Part shown: piece after piece, positions 18,432 through 26,931 of the stretch
Layout of the letters: every line of letters begins with the position of its first letter
How positions within the stretch are numbered: position 1 is the first letter of the stretch
From: CALFCE01 sp964411665
GTDB taxonomy: Bacteria; Pseudomonadota; Gammaproteobacteria; Granulosicoccales; Granulosicoccaceae
Direction of reading: 5' to 3'
Assembly (NCBI GenBank): GCA_964411665.1
Contig: CAYPMR010000009.1
Span: forward strand, 9,296 to 73,295
Length of the DNA stretch: 64,000 nt
The notes under the pieces: generated by a model
Seen by the model: only the letters and a program-made list of their open reading frames with translations
Told to the model about the DNA's origin: nothing
Databases searched by the model: none
Program-made: the position numbers and the translations under genes

Positions 18432-20009
18432 CTATCGATACAACTCGCTCACATATTGCTCGACAGAGTCAGACCATAAAAAACGGGCTTGGGCTGCATT
18501 GTCGCAGATTGCCAGCCAACGTTCAGGCTCATTCTCGCGCAAATCAAGAATATCGCTAAACGCATCGACAAAGCTGTGTGCCTGGTCGATGAAGGTGTCG
18601 GCGCCAAAGGTAAATCCGTTTGATCCGTGCGAGACGGTATCTTTGAGCCCACCAACAGCATGTACCAGACAGGGCTGTCCCTCGCGCATTGCCAGCATCT
18701 GACTAATACCGCAAGGCTCAAATGAACTCGGCATCACGAACAGGTCACCACTGGCATAGAGTTGCCTCGATAAGCGTTCCGCATAATGGTTTAAAAACAG
18801 GAAATTATTATGCCGGGCCGCCATGCGGGTAAAGAAAGCTTCATATTCAGGATCGCCTGATCCGATCAGGATAAAAATGCCGCGCTCACCCAATGTGGCT
18901 AGCAAATGATCCAGCGTGTTTCCGCCGTCTTCTAATTCGCTCGTGTAGAGGCGTACTTTCTGCTCGGTTAAGCGACCGATGCTGGTAATGATATGCTGAG
19001 GTGAATCGACCGGTGTTTCATTTCCCGTGTGCTTGTCACATTGCCACAGCTGCAGTCGCTGGTCGGCCTGGTAATCAGCTGATTGCAGCACCGGTGACTC
19101 GCTGATCCAGTGGTTGATACTCGATTGTATCGAGTCGATCAGTGCCGAGCCAGTCAGCGGATCCTGGTGTTCAACCCGGTAGTCGCAGCCATTTAAAATT
19201 CCAAACAGGCGTTTTTCCGCTAGCGCTTGTTGCAAAATTCCTTCAAGGCCTTCGCCACCGTAAAAGCCGTCAGTTTCTATGCGGCTGGATTTTACAATAT
19301 CCCTGGCGTAGCTTGGCGACACCGTATGCACGGCATCACTTAGTCGAATTGCCGCTGCCATTGGATTGATGCAATTGGGCCAACGCGGATCCTTAACCTC
19401 TTCACTGGCGATATCAAGATCCGGATACCAACTTGCGAGTGACGATATATTTCCTTGCAACGGGCGAATGCCCTGAATAGCCAGGTTGTGGATGCTGTAG
19501 ACAAGCCGGGATTTCAAAAGAGCCTTGCAGTGCGGGTCGAATTGGCGCAACACAGCGAAAAACGCTGTATGCCAATCATGGATGTGAATGACATCCGGTG
19601 GATCGATCAGGTCGCTGAAGAGCAGGGCAGTGCTGGCGCGGCAAAACAACGCGAACTTTCGAGCATCGGATGCGAAGGGTGAGTCTGCTGGATCGTCGCA
19701 ATAGATTTTGCCTGTGCCTCCAAGGCTGAACAGCGGGTGTTCCAACAGAAACAATTCAACACCCTTTGCCGGGCTGACCGGTTGATAGACTTCAAGCGCT
19801 TCGCGTTGCCCTTCAAAACTCGTGTTTACCAGTGTTAGTTTCCGGGTCTGCTCCTGCAGGTGCAGGGCACCATAGGCGGGCATGATTATCGATACGCGAT
19901 GCCCCAGCTCTGCGAGGGCTGGAGGAACATCCCGTAAAACATCGCCGATACCGCCAACCTTGCCGCCAGGTAGACAATCGTTTTCGGCTGTCAGCATAAC
20001 GATATGCAT
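18432..20009 (-). CDS. glgA: Glycogen synthase (ADP-glucose, GT5)
   Basis: A 525-residue GT5 glucosyltransferase that extends alpha-1,4-glucan from ADP-glucose. The N-terminal domain carries the acceptor/nucleotide motif KVGGIGDV (the GT5 K-x-G-G-L form with Ile), followed by DVPPALAELGHRVSIIMPAYG and IHDWHTAFF; the C-terminal domain has SIGRLTEQK and the SSFEPCGISQMLAM donor-site segment. The frame opens with TTG at 20018, but the ATG at 20009 puts conserved HIVMLTAEND directly after Met and is preferred. Length is slightly above the 477 residues of E. coli GlgA. It is divergent from glgP with 395 bp between, so synthesis and breakdown genes share a control region. No glgB, glgC or glgX is in the window. 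Confidence 0.92.
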   Translation of the reverse strand: MHIVMLTAENDCLPGGKVGGIGDVLRDVPPALAELGHRVSIIMPAYGALHLQEQTRKLTLVNTSFEGQREALEVYQPVSPAKGVELFLLEHPLFSLGGTGKIYCDDPADSPFASDARKFALFCRASTALLFSDLIDPPDVIHIHDWHTAFFAVLRQFDPHCKALLKSRLVYSIHNLAIQGIRPLQGNISSLASWYPDLDIASEEVKDPRWPNCINPMAAAIRLSDAVHTVSPSYARDIVKSSRIETDGFYGGEGLEGILQQALAEKRLFGILNGCDYRVEHQDPLTGSALIDSIQSSINHWISESPVLQSADYQADQRLQLWQCDKHTGNETPVDSPQHIITSIGRLTEQKVRLYTSELEDGGNTLDHLLATLGERGIFILIGSGDPEYEAFFTRMAARHNNFLFLNHYAERLSRQLYASGDLFVMPSSFEPCGISQMLAMREGQPCLVHAVGGLKDTVSHGSNGFTFGADTFIDQAHSFVDAFSDILDLRENEPERWLAICDNAAQARFLWSDSVEQYVSELYR

Positions 20010-20404
20010 TGGAATCAAGTAGTTCGGTATCTTAAAGGTTGACTAAAAAGTGCGGATAATTTGTCTGCATAATGGCCGTGCGCCCTCTCTGGATTGAGGA
20101 TATTTCCGCTGTTTGTTTGTATCGATTACCACCAAAAGTATAGGCACTGAGCTCACGCTCGTTTTAGCGTTGAACTTCAGAGTTTTGTCATTTGCACTAT
20201 TTGGCCAATATATTGACGAAATATGTTTTGTTTTGCAGCAAAGTGCATGCAAATTATGGCATTGAAACTGTAACAGAACAGCTAAGAAACGGGCTAAAGC
20301 CTGAAGGTCACTATACTTATCAACTTGACTTGCAAATTAGCGACACGGTTGTTCCTCGTGTTCGCTGTTTACTTTTTTGTATGTATTTTCAGTTGATGCA
20401 CGAT
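20010..20404. other. Divergent glgA/glgP control region
   Basis: This 395-bp stretch separates the two divergent start codons. Apart from the sigma70-like promoter facing glgP at 20185-20214 I see no open frame with a ribosome site. The plus-strand frame open from 20192 is in phase with glgP but its first 71 residues resemble no phosphorylase, and it would begin inside the promoter. Confidence 0.5.
20185..20214 (+). promoter_or_regulatory. Sigma70-like promoter for glgP
   Basis: TTGTCA at 20185-20190 (5 of 6 to the -35 consensus), an 18-base spacer, and TATATT at 20209-20214 (5 of 6 to the -10 consensus). Transcription would begin near 20221, leaving a leader of about 185 bases before the ATG at 20405. 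Confidence 0.4.
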
Positions 20405-22963
20405 ATGACCGATCCTTTGAACAAGTTTGCAATGGAAAAAACATCAATGAAGTCTGCCCTGGAGCTTCTTCAGTCGCCTGATACCAATATCTGGTCTGAT
20501 ACCTTACCTGAATTACTGTCAGATCCCGAGACGCTTAAAGCTGAGATTCGGCAACACTTTCACCAGTCTCTGGGTAGAGAGTTTAGCGACACTACTGCTA
20601 ACTACCTCTACTCGGCGCTGGCGATGACTGTGCGTGATCGCCTGATGAACTGTTGGAGGGAGACACGCAATCAAATTCTGGCAGATGACATGAAGCGCAC
20701 ATGTTATCTGTCCCTGGAATTTTTAATGGGGCGAACACTATCAAATGCCTTGCTAAATCTTGAGTTGACCGACAACGTCTATCAAGCGCTTAACGACCTG
20801 GGTTTGAAGCTCGAAGAAATTTCTGAACTCGAACACGATGCCGGATTGGGCAATGGGGGACTCGGTCGCCTTGCTGCCTGCTTCCTCGACAGTTGTGCGA
20901 CGCTGGGATTGCCTGTCACCGGGTATGGTATCCGTTACCGCTACGGTATGTTTCGCCAACAAATCGAACATGGTTATCAGGTTGAGATGCCGGATAACTG
21001 GTTGCGCGATGGTCACATCTGGGAACTTGAACGCCCGGAGCTTGCCCGTGTGATTCGTTTTGGTGGGCACACCCGAACGCTTGAAGGCAAGACAACAAAA
21101 AAAGAGTGGGTCGATACTGATGATGTACTTGCTATACCTTACGACGTACCGATTCCCGGTTATCGCAATGGTGTTGTTAACACCCTTAGATTGTGGTCTG
21201 CCGCCTCAACAGATGAATTCAATTTGCATGAATTTAATCAGGGCAGTTACACCGAAGCTGTTTCTGCAAAAAATGGCGCTGAAAATATCACCATGGTGTT
21301 GTATCCGAATGATGCCAGCGAGAACGGCAAGGAATTACGTTTGCGTCAACAGTATTTTCTCGTCTCGGCAAGCTTGCAGGATTCGATTCGACTTTGGCTT
21401 GAGCGCCATAACGATTTCAACGATTTCGCTGACAAACATTGTTTCCAGTTAAACGATACGCATCCCAGCCTTGCAGTAGCTGAGTTAATGCGTTTATTAA
21501 TTGATGAACATCATGTCGAATGGGATGATGCCTGGGCTATAACATCATCAACCATGGCATATACCAATCATACATTGTTGCCAGAAGCACTTGAATGTTG
21601 GTCAATTGCTCTGGTTGATCGATTGTTACCACGCTTATTTGAAATTATTCAAGAGATTGATAAACGATTTCATGCGCAAATAGATAATCAGTGGCCCGGT
21701 GATTCATCTCTAAAAGAACAATTGGCGATCCTCTCTGGTGATGGTGGCTCAGATGGCGTTGTACGTATGGCTCATTTGGCCATTGTGGGCAGTTTTTCTG
21801 TCAATGGTGTTGCTCAATTGCATTCTGATCTGTTGGTGCAGGGAATGTTTAGCCGCTTTGCTGAAATTTGGCCGGAGAAGTTCAACAACAAAACTAACGG
21901 TGTGACGCAACGCCGCTGGCTAGCGCAATGTAATCCAGGGTTGCGTGAATTGCTCGATGAAACGATCGGCTCAGGGTGGGTAAGCAATCTTGACGAGCTG
22001 CAAGCGCTGCGCCCCTTTGCAGAGGATGAGGCGTTTGTGGCACGTTGGTCAGCAGTTAAGAAACAAAACAAAGAAGGCTTGGCACAGCTCATCAGGCAAC
22101 GATGCCAGCTCGATGTCGATACCGATATGATGTTTGATGTGCAAGTTAAACGTATGCACGAATACAAACGCCAGTTGTTGAATGCACTCCATGCGGTTCA
22201 TCTTTATCTGCGCATCAAGGATGGAGACATCAAAGGTTTAACACCCCGCTGTATTATTATCGCTGGCAAGGCAGCACCAGGCTACGAGATGGCAAAAGCG
22301 ATCATAAAGCTGATCAACAATGTAGCCGCCGTTATCAATAACGATCCAGCCAGCAGAGATTTGCTGCAGTTGGTGTTTATCCCCGATTACAATGTCTCGG
22401 CGATGGAGGTCATTTGTCCGGCGGCTGATTTGTCTGAGCAAATTTCAACAGCGGGTAAAGAAGCCTCTGGTACCGGAAATATGAAATTCATGATGAACGG
22501 TGCATTAACCATTGGAACACTCGATGGTGCTAATGTAGAGATACGTGAGGCAGTCGGTGAGCAGAACTTCTTTCAGTTTGGTTTAACCGAAGATGAGGTA
22601 GAGGCACAGAAGGCTGACTACGATCCTGAGACCATCATTGCTTCGGATCAACGTGTTGCCCGAATATTTGAAGCGTTTGATAGTGGTCTCTTTAATCGTC
22701 GGGAACCTGGCATCTTCGATATGGTCTTGCAAGCGGTGCGTGCCAGAGGAGATCAGTGGATGACATTGGCTGATTTGCCTGCATTTATTGATGCGCAAGC
22801 GCGGGTCTCTGCAGCCTATGCTGATCCTGCACAATGGCACCGTATGAGCATTTTAAACAGCGCATCCAGCGGACGGTTCTCGACTGACCGTACCATGACT
22901 GAATACAATCGTGATATCTGGAAATTGCAGACCCTGGTACCTAATCTCAAAGCGGTCAGTTAG
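20405..22963 (+). CDS. glgP: Glycogen phosphorylase
   Basis: GlgP releases glucose-1-phosphate from glycogen. From the ATG at 20405 it has 852 residues, close to the family's 815-840; the open frame continues upstream but without phosphorylase similarity. Recognisable are TCYLSLEFLMGRTLSNALLN, the GLGNGGLGRLAACFLDS loop, FQLNDTHPSLAVAELMR, the NKTNGVTQRRWL segment, and near the C-terminus EASGTGNMKFMMNG, which carries the lysine that binds pyridoxal phosphate, then TLDGANVEI. ATGs at 20432 and 20447 are alternative starts; none has a strong ribosome site. Divergent from glgA. The C-terminus is complete, and a stable hairpin follows the stop. Confidence 0.95.
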   Translation: MTDPLNKFAMEKTSMKSALELLQSPDTNIWSDTLPELLSDPETLKAEIRQHFHQSLGREFSDTTANYLYSALAMTVRDRLMNCWRETRNQILADDMKRTCYLSLEFLMGRTLSNALLNLELTDNVYQALNDLGLKLEEISELEHDAGLGNGGLGRLAACFLDSCATLGLPVTGYGIRYRYGMFRQQIEHGYQVEMPDNWLRDGHIWELERPELARVIRFGGHTRTLEGKTTKKEWVDTDDVLAIPYDVPIPGYRNGVVNTLRLWSAASTDEFNLHEFNQGSYTEAVSAKNGAENITMVLYPNDASENGKELRLRQQYFLVSASLQDSIRLWLERHNDFNDFADKHCFQLNDTHPSLAVAELMRLLIDEHHVEWDDAWAITSSTMAYTNHTLLPEALECWSIALVDRLLPRLFEIIQEIDKRFHAQIDNQWPGDSSLKEQLAILSGDGGSDGVVRMAHLAIVGSFSVNGVAQLHSDLLVQGMFSRFAEIWPEKFNNKTNGVTQRRWLAQCNPGLRELLDETIGSGWVSNLDELQALRPFAEDEAFVARWSAVKKQNKEGLAQLIRQRCQLDVDTDMMFDVQVKRMHEYKRQLLNALHAVHLYLRIKDGDIKGLTPRCIIIAGKAAPGYEMAKAIIKLINNVAAVINNDPASRDLLQLVFIPDYNVSAMEVICPAADLSEQISTAGKEASGTGNMKFMMNGALTIGTLDGANVEIREAVGEQNFFQFGLTEDEVEAQKADYDPETIIASDQRVARIFEAFDSGLFNRREPGIFDMVLQAVRARGDQWMTLADLPAFIDAQARVSAAYADPAQWHRMSILNSASSGRFSTDRTMTEYNRDIWKLQTLVPNLKAVS

Positions 22964-22988
22964 CCGCAAATTCACGAATGTAAATTGT

Positions 22989-23010
22989 ATTCCGGGATTC
23001 TGCCCGGAAT
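22989..23010 (+). terminator. Hairpin downstream of glgP
   Basis: ATTCCGGG (22989-22996), a 6-base loop, and CCCGGAAT (23003-23010) form a perfect 8-bp stem 25 bp after the glgP stop. No T-tract follows, so it may be a Rho-assisted terminator or a 3'-end stabiliser rather than an intrinsic terminator. Confidence 0.5.
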
Positions 23011-23121
23011 AACGTGACAGATTATAAGCAGTGCACGTTTCCTGCGTTGTTCGTTTCACTCTGCATCAATGCCATGTAGACTAGGGTCTGGTTTCCACTG
23101 AAAAGGCGGCCTGGGAATACG

Positions 23122-23946
23122 ATGAGCGACACAAGCGATACGTCTATAGACGATTTCTCTGATTTAAATTCCAGCGGGAAAGGCGCGCGCAAAGAGACAA
23201 TCAAAGACGTGCGCAAAGGCAGTCGGAAAAATGACAGGGATTCCCTTTCAATTCTGCCTATAAAGCATTTGGTCAGCCACTTTCTTCTGTTTGCTCTTTT
23301 ACTGTTGTTTCTGATGTCATTGACCCGTGCCGGATATGCGATTTGGCATTTGGATAAATTCGATGACACCCAAACATTGTTATCCGTATTCTGGATGGGA
23401 TTGCGGTTTGATCTTGCGCTGATTGGTTTATTGTTGGCCGTGCCGGTCTTTATCGTACCGTTGTTTGCCATGTCGCGGTCAACACGAGGCCTGGCAAAAT
23501 TTATATCAGTCACCTGGATGATCATCTGTGTGATCGTTGTCCTGTTGCTCGAATTGATCACACCTTACACATTACAGGTGGCAGGTGTACGCCCGGATAT
23601 TGCGGTTTTAAGTAGTCTTGGCAATCCGCTTGATGTGATGGCAACCCTTTGGTCCAGTCAGATCATTCCTGCTGTTATTGGTTTGATTCTGGCAATCCTG
23701 ATTTTGATCGCTTTTTTAGCGCGCCTCAATACTCATCGTTTTCTAGCCTATCCGGTAAAAGTTTTTCCTGCGATTTGTCTGGCAATTATTGGGCTTGCAC
23801 TGTGCCTGTACGCTGCTCGTTCATCACTTAACCCGCTAGGTTTGCCGCTGACGCCACATAGTGCTCTGGTATCAAGCAACTCACTGGTTAATGAGATAGC
23901 GCTGAATACACCCTACAAAAGCTTGTACGGGCTCTTTATTCGTTAG
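23122..23946 (+). CDS. Membrane part of an LTA-synthase/phosphoglycerol-transferase-like protein, sulfatase domain missing
   Basis: A 274-residue protein. Residues 1-48 are hydrophilic (Asp/Ser then Lys/Arg-rich); five or so membrane helices follow (about 53-73, 88-112, 128-150, 178-198, 210-230). The ending SSNSLVNEIALNTPYKSLYGLF is the stretch that, in full-length family members of about 600 residues, leads into the extracytoplasmic sulfatase-like catalytic domain. Here a TAG follows at 23944-23946, and no frame after it resembles a sulfatase (the next gene is on the other strand). A GGGA ribosome site precedes the ATG. So this is either a truncated gene or a membrane remnant retained for another use. 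The membrane-domain assignment is by eye and moderately sure. Confidence 0.65.
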   Translation: MSDTSDTSIDDFSDLNSSGKGARKETIKDVRKGSRKNDRDSLSILPIKHLVSHFLLFALLLLFLMSLTRAGYAIWHLDKFDDTQTLLSVFWMGLRFDLALIGLLLAVPVFIVPLFAMSRSTRGLAKFISVTWMIICVIVVLLLELITPYTLQVAGVRPDIAVLSSLGNPLDVMATLWSSQIIPAVIGLILAILILIAFLARLNTHRFLAYPVKVFPAICLAIIGLALCLYAARSSLNPLGLPLTPHSALVSSNSLVNEIALNTPYKSLYGLFIR

Positions 23947-24031
23947 CAGGCCAATTTTTATTTACCAGTGCTTGCGGGCCAGAGCTACCCGATGGACACG
24001 GATTAAACCTGGGGAAAGCGAATTGTCTGTT

Positions 24032-25018
24032 CTAGGTTTTAGTTGATTGCTGCAGTTGGGCACGCTGCTGTTGTATATACTCAGCAAGGATTGAAATAGC
24101 AATTTCTGCTGATGTGCGACTGCCTATGTCCAGCCCGACAGGGCCTTTCAGTCTGGCTATATCCTTCTTTTCAAGTCCCAAACCTTGCAAACGTTTGCAG
24201 CGCTGCTGATGGTTGGCGCGTGAGCCAAGTGCTCCAACATAGAATGCATTTGAAGGCAGGGCTTCCAGTAAGGCAAGATCATCAACATTGGGGTCATGGC
24301 TAAGTGCCAGCACTGCACTGTTCGAATCTGTAGCAAACTCCAAAACTGCGTCATCTGGTGACATGTCAATCAAAACAGTGCCTTCTACTTGCCAGGCCTC
24401 CTTGAAGCCGGGGCGTGGCTCGCAAACGATAACATCGCAATCAAGTGTCAACGCGAATTCAGCGCAATAGCGTGATAGTTGACCAGCACCGACGATAAGT
24501 AAACGCCACTGCGGTCCAAAATATTTAATAAGTTGTTCGCCGTCGAAACTGAATTCTTCGGCTTGCGCTTGTGGCACCTTTTGCATTGTCGAGTGGCCGG
24601 TTCGGACATTTACAGTGCGGCAGATTCGAGTTCGTTGCGAGAGTAAGGACGTCAGCTCAAGCAATGCATCCGGTGTTGCCAGCTGTTCAAATACGAGTTC
24701 CAGTTCGCCGCCACAGGTCAGACCAAAGCGTTGTGCCTGCTCATCATCTATCCGATGAATAACAGTATGCGCATCAGGGCTTGCAGGTTTGAAATCGGGA
24801 TGGTTAGCGGTTACCTTTTCCGCCAATTGTTTCTCTACACAACCGCCTGAGACGGACCCGACCAGCGCGCCATCATCGCGTACCGCGGCCAGTGATCCGA
24901 TAGGGCGTGGAGACGAGCCCCAGGTACTAACGACAGTAACCAGCTGCACACGATGACCGGCTTGTAGCCATTCGCTGGCCATACTTATAACTTCGAGATC
25001 GTTATTCCTGATACTCAT
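24032..25018 (-). CDS. XdhC/CoxI-family protein
   Basis: A 328-residue protein of the XdhC/CoxI family, whose studied members bind molybdenum cofactor, promote its sulfuration and hand it to xanthine dehydrogenase-type enzymes. The N-terminal XdhC domain shows TWGSSPRPIGS and GSVSGGCVEKQ; the C-terminal Rossmann-like domain shows LLIVGAGQLSRYCAEF, the Asp-containing VCEPRPGFKEAW and GPVGLDIGSRTSAEIA. No molybdoenzyme gene lies nearby; its start overlaps the 3' end of the GH84 gene by 17 bp, so it is translated from the same mRNA. The pairing is unexplained. Confidence 0.88.
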   Translation of the reverse strand: MSIRNNDLEVISMASEWLQAGHRVQLVTVVSTWGSSPRPIGSLAAVRDDGALVGSVSGGCVEKQLAEKVTANHPDFKPASPDAHTVIHRIDDEQAQRFGLTCGGELELVFEQLATPDALLELTSLLSQRTRICRTVNVRTGHSTMQKVPQAQAEEFSFDGEQLIKYFGPQWRLLIVGAGQLSRYCAEFALTLDCDVIVCEPRPGFKEAWQVEGTVLIDMSPDDAVLEFATDSNSAVLALSHDPNVDDLALLEALPSNAFYVGALGSRANHQQRCKRLQGLGLEKKDIARLKGPVGLDIGSRTSAEIAISILAEYIQQQRAQLQQSTKT

Positions 25019-26387
25019 CGGCGTCTGTGCTGGGTGAACGGGTTAAGTGAGATGCGAGAGGGCTTGTCTGGGTTTTGCGAATCCTTAACTCACTCATGTT
25101 ACCGGTTTCTAACTGCAAGTCATGTTTTAGACCTAGAAGATAAGGATACCATTCACGAGCAAGTGGCGACTTCCAGCGCCATAACAACTGCTCTAATGCA
25201 TCGAGCTCGTTCTGGTGCTTAGCGTAACCTTTCGGCTTGAATCTAGCGGTGGATTGATCATCACCTGCGTTTTTAGCATCATCACTGAATGTTGGAGCGT
25301 AGAAATAATGCTTTATATGCTGGAATGCTTCTGGCACTTGAGCGTCGACAAGGCATTGGTGCCACTTGTCATGACGTTCGCTGATACTTAGCGCAGGGTC
25401 ACGGCAGGCTGCAACTATGCGTAACAATAACTGATCAGTATGTATCAAACCGGTTGGATTAATAACGACATTAGCGCAGTGTTCGCGCCCTAACCAGGGT
25501 CCAATATACAACCGGCGGGGGCAATAATCATTTGCGTAATAGTTGTCCCAGAAAATAACGCGATCCGCGCTGGTTGGGCGTGTTGAGCACTTGTCAACGT
25601 CATCAGTGGAAATGCAGGTCGTGAATAAGTGCGCAGCTTCAGCTTGCAGCAGATTTTTTAAATTGTCTATGGAAGGTTCTTTTGCAATGATGCTATCTCC
25701 GCAGTAGAACCACTTTATGTCTGCGTCCAGGTTGCCAAGAAATGTTTGCAAGTAGCGACGATTATGTTGCTGCAAGCCGTCACTGATCAGAGAACTGTCG
25801 TTTCCGTCGACCAGTTCATTGGCGTAGATTCGCGGCACTGCGTAGCACAGTGTTTGGGAGTCATGTCTTTTATCTACGGTTCCATTGTGTGTGTTGCAAA
25901 AGTTACTTATCATTGCATGCAAGCGATTGGCAAGTGTTGCATGGGCTGTGCCTTCATCTTTAAAGCTGCCACGCCGATGTTCAAAATCTGCATCGATATC
26001 ATCGAACATCAAAACAATCGCGTTTGCACCATCACTAAGTAACTGCAGTGCCTTGTCACACAGTGCTCGATAGTCAGGCCCGCCATCAGGCCCATCATCC
26101 ATGTGCGAAAAATCAAAATCTATTCCAGGTGACAGACCGGCTGCAACATAGATACAGGTGTCGAAAGTTTTGGCTTTGGCGGTGAATGCGCGGAAATTAT
26201 CTCGCCAGCTGTCCGGGTAGGGCGTGCGCCAATTGAGCCGATGATAATCATCATCCTTTGGTGCATAAAGATAGAAGTTGCCGCGGGTTTCGTTCAGAGT
26301 GTCAAGCAGGTTGTTTCTTTCATCCCATGACAACAAGCGTCCATAGTAACCTTCTGCATAACCGGTGATATCAGGTTGACTGAACAT
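25002..26387 (-). CDS. GH84-family beta-N-acetylglucosaminidase (O-GlcNAcase-like)
   Basis: A 461-residue glycoside hydrolase. GYAEGYYGR at 9-17, YAPKDDDYHR at 41-50 and the adjacent aspartates D129-D130 in VLMFDDID match the GH84 catalytic barrel, where the Asp pair supports substrate-assisted cleavage of beta-GlcNAc. The C-terminal 150 residues look like the helical part after the barrel. There is no signal peptide, so the enzyme is predicted to be cytoplasmic, unlike the large secreted GH84 enzymes of gut or pathogenic bacteria. The ribosome site AAGG lies at the very edge of an octanucleotide tandem array just upstream. It is in a row with a peptidoglycan amidase gene, suggesting amino-sugar or cell-wall turnover. 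Substrate unproved. Confidence 0.82.
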   Translation of the reverse strand: MFSQPDITGYAEGYYGRLLSWDERNNLLDTLNETRGNFYLYAPKDDDYHRLNWRTPYPDSWRDNFRAFTAKAKTFDTCIYVAAGLSPGIDFDFSHMDDGPDGGPDYRALCDKALQLLSDGANAIVLMFDDIDADFEHRRGSFKDEGTAHATLANRLHAMISNFCNTHNGTVDKRHDSQTLCYAVPRIYANELVDGNDSSLISDGLQQHNRRYLQTFLGNLDADIKWFYCGDSIIAKEPSIDNLKNLLQAEAAHLFTTCISTDDVDKCSTRPTSADRVIFWDNYYANDYCPRRLYIGPWLGREHCANVVINPTGLIHTDQLLLRIVAACRDPALSISERHDKWHQCLVDAQVPEAFQHIKHYFYAPTFSDDAKNAGDDQSTARFKPKGYAKHQNELDALEQLLWRWKSPLAREWYPYLLGLKHDLQLETGNMSELRIRKTQTSPLASHLTRSPSTDADEYQE

Positions 26388-26394
26388 CAGAACC

Positions 26395-26434
26395 TTGATT
26401 GTTTGATTGTTTGATTGTTTGATTGTTTGATTGT
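26395..26434. repeat. Octanucleotide tandem repeat, 5 perfect units
   Basis: TTGATTGT is repeated five times without error (26395-26434), with a partial sixth unit after it. On the minus strand it lies from 8 to 47 bases before the GH84 start codon, and the last unit abuts the AAGG ribosome site. Such arrays change length by slipped-strand mispairing, so this is a candidate contingency locus. Confidence 0.95.
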
Positions 26435-26457
26435 TTGAATTATGGATTCAAGTAATG

Positions 26458-26883
26458 TCAGAGCTGGCTTGGCGCGCTGGTGAGACCGCGTTTCTCACAC
26501 CAGTTGGCCACATCGAAATTGGGACATGTCTTTTCAGTCTCCGGAAAATTGCAATGCCCGACAATGCTTGCTTGCGGATGTATTTCCAACCATTTTCGCA
26601 ATACTTGCTCCAATGCATCAAATTGTATATTGGTAAAGTGTTGTCTGCCAATCAGGCAAACACCGAGGCTCTCTTCATTGTGCCCGTAAACATGGGCGCC
26701 GATCCAGTAGTCTGGACGCCCGGTTTCGATGTCACCCTCGCGGTTTATCACCCGATGATAGCCGCAACCATGCCAGCCAAATGACAAATGCATCGCATGG
26801 ATGTCACGAGCGTTTAAATGCTCATCATCGGGTGTATCCGAGCAATGCACCACCAGATAGCGAATGTTCCCGGTTTCAAGCAT
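26458..26883 (-). CDS. N-acetylmuramoyl-L-alanine amidase, T7-lysozyme-like
   Basis: A 141-residue amidase-2/PGRP-fold protein. By position the zinc ligands are His13 (VVHCSDTP), His110 (IVGHCNF) and Cys120 (EKTCPNFD), with Tyr42 and Lys118 in place of the catalytic Tyr and Lys of T7 lysozyme; all are present, so it should be active. It cuts the bond between N-acetylmuramate and L-alanine. No signal peptide is seen, so it is cytoplasmic unless released by a holin or acts on recycled muropeptides as AmpD does. It is about the size of phage endolysins, but there are no phage genes around. It precedes the GH84 gene by 70 bp on the same strand. Confidence 0.88.
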   Translation of the reverse strand: MLETGNIRYLVVHCSDTPDDEHLNARDIHAMHLSFGWHGCGYHRVINREGDIETGRPDYWIGAHVYGHNEESLGVCLIGRQHFTNIQFDALEQVLRKWLEIHPQASIVGHCNFPETEKTCPNFDVANWCEKRGLTSAPSQL

Positions 26884-26931
26884 CGGTGGAGATTAGCAAA
26901 TTGAACAATTCGACCCGGTTAAGAAGATCGC

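Noticed and set aside
20192..20404. N-terminal extension of glycogen phosphorylase
   Set aside because: The open frame continues 71 codons upstream of 20405, but that part overlaps the likely promoter and has no similarity to phosphorylases.
26458..26883. Prophage remnant around the T7-lysozyme-like amidase
   Set aside because: No holin, tail, integrase or att-like repeats nearby; the flanking genes are chromosomal.
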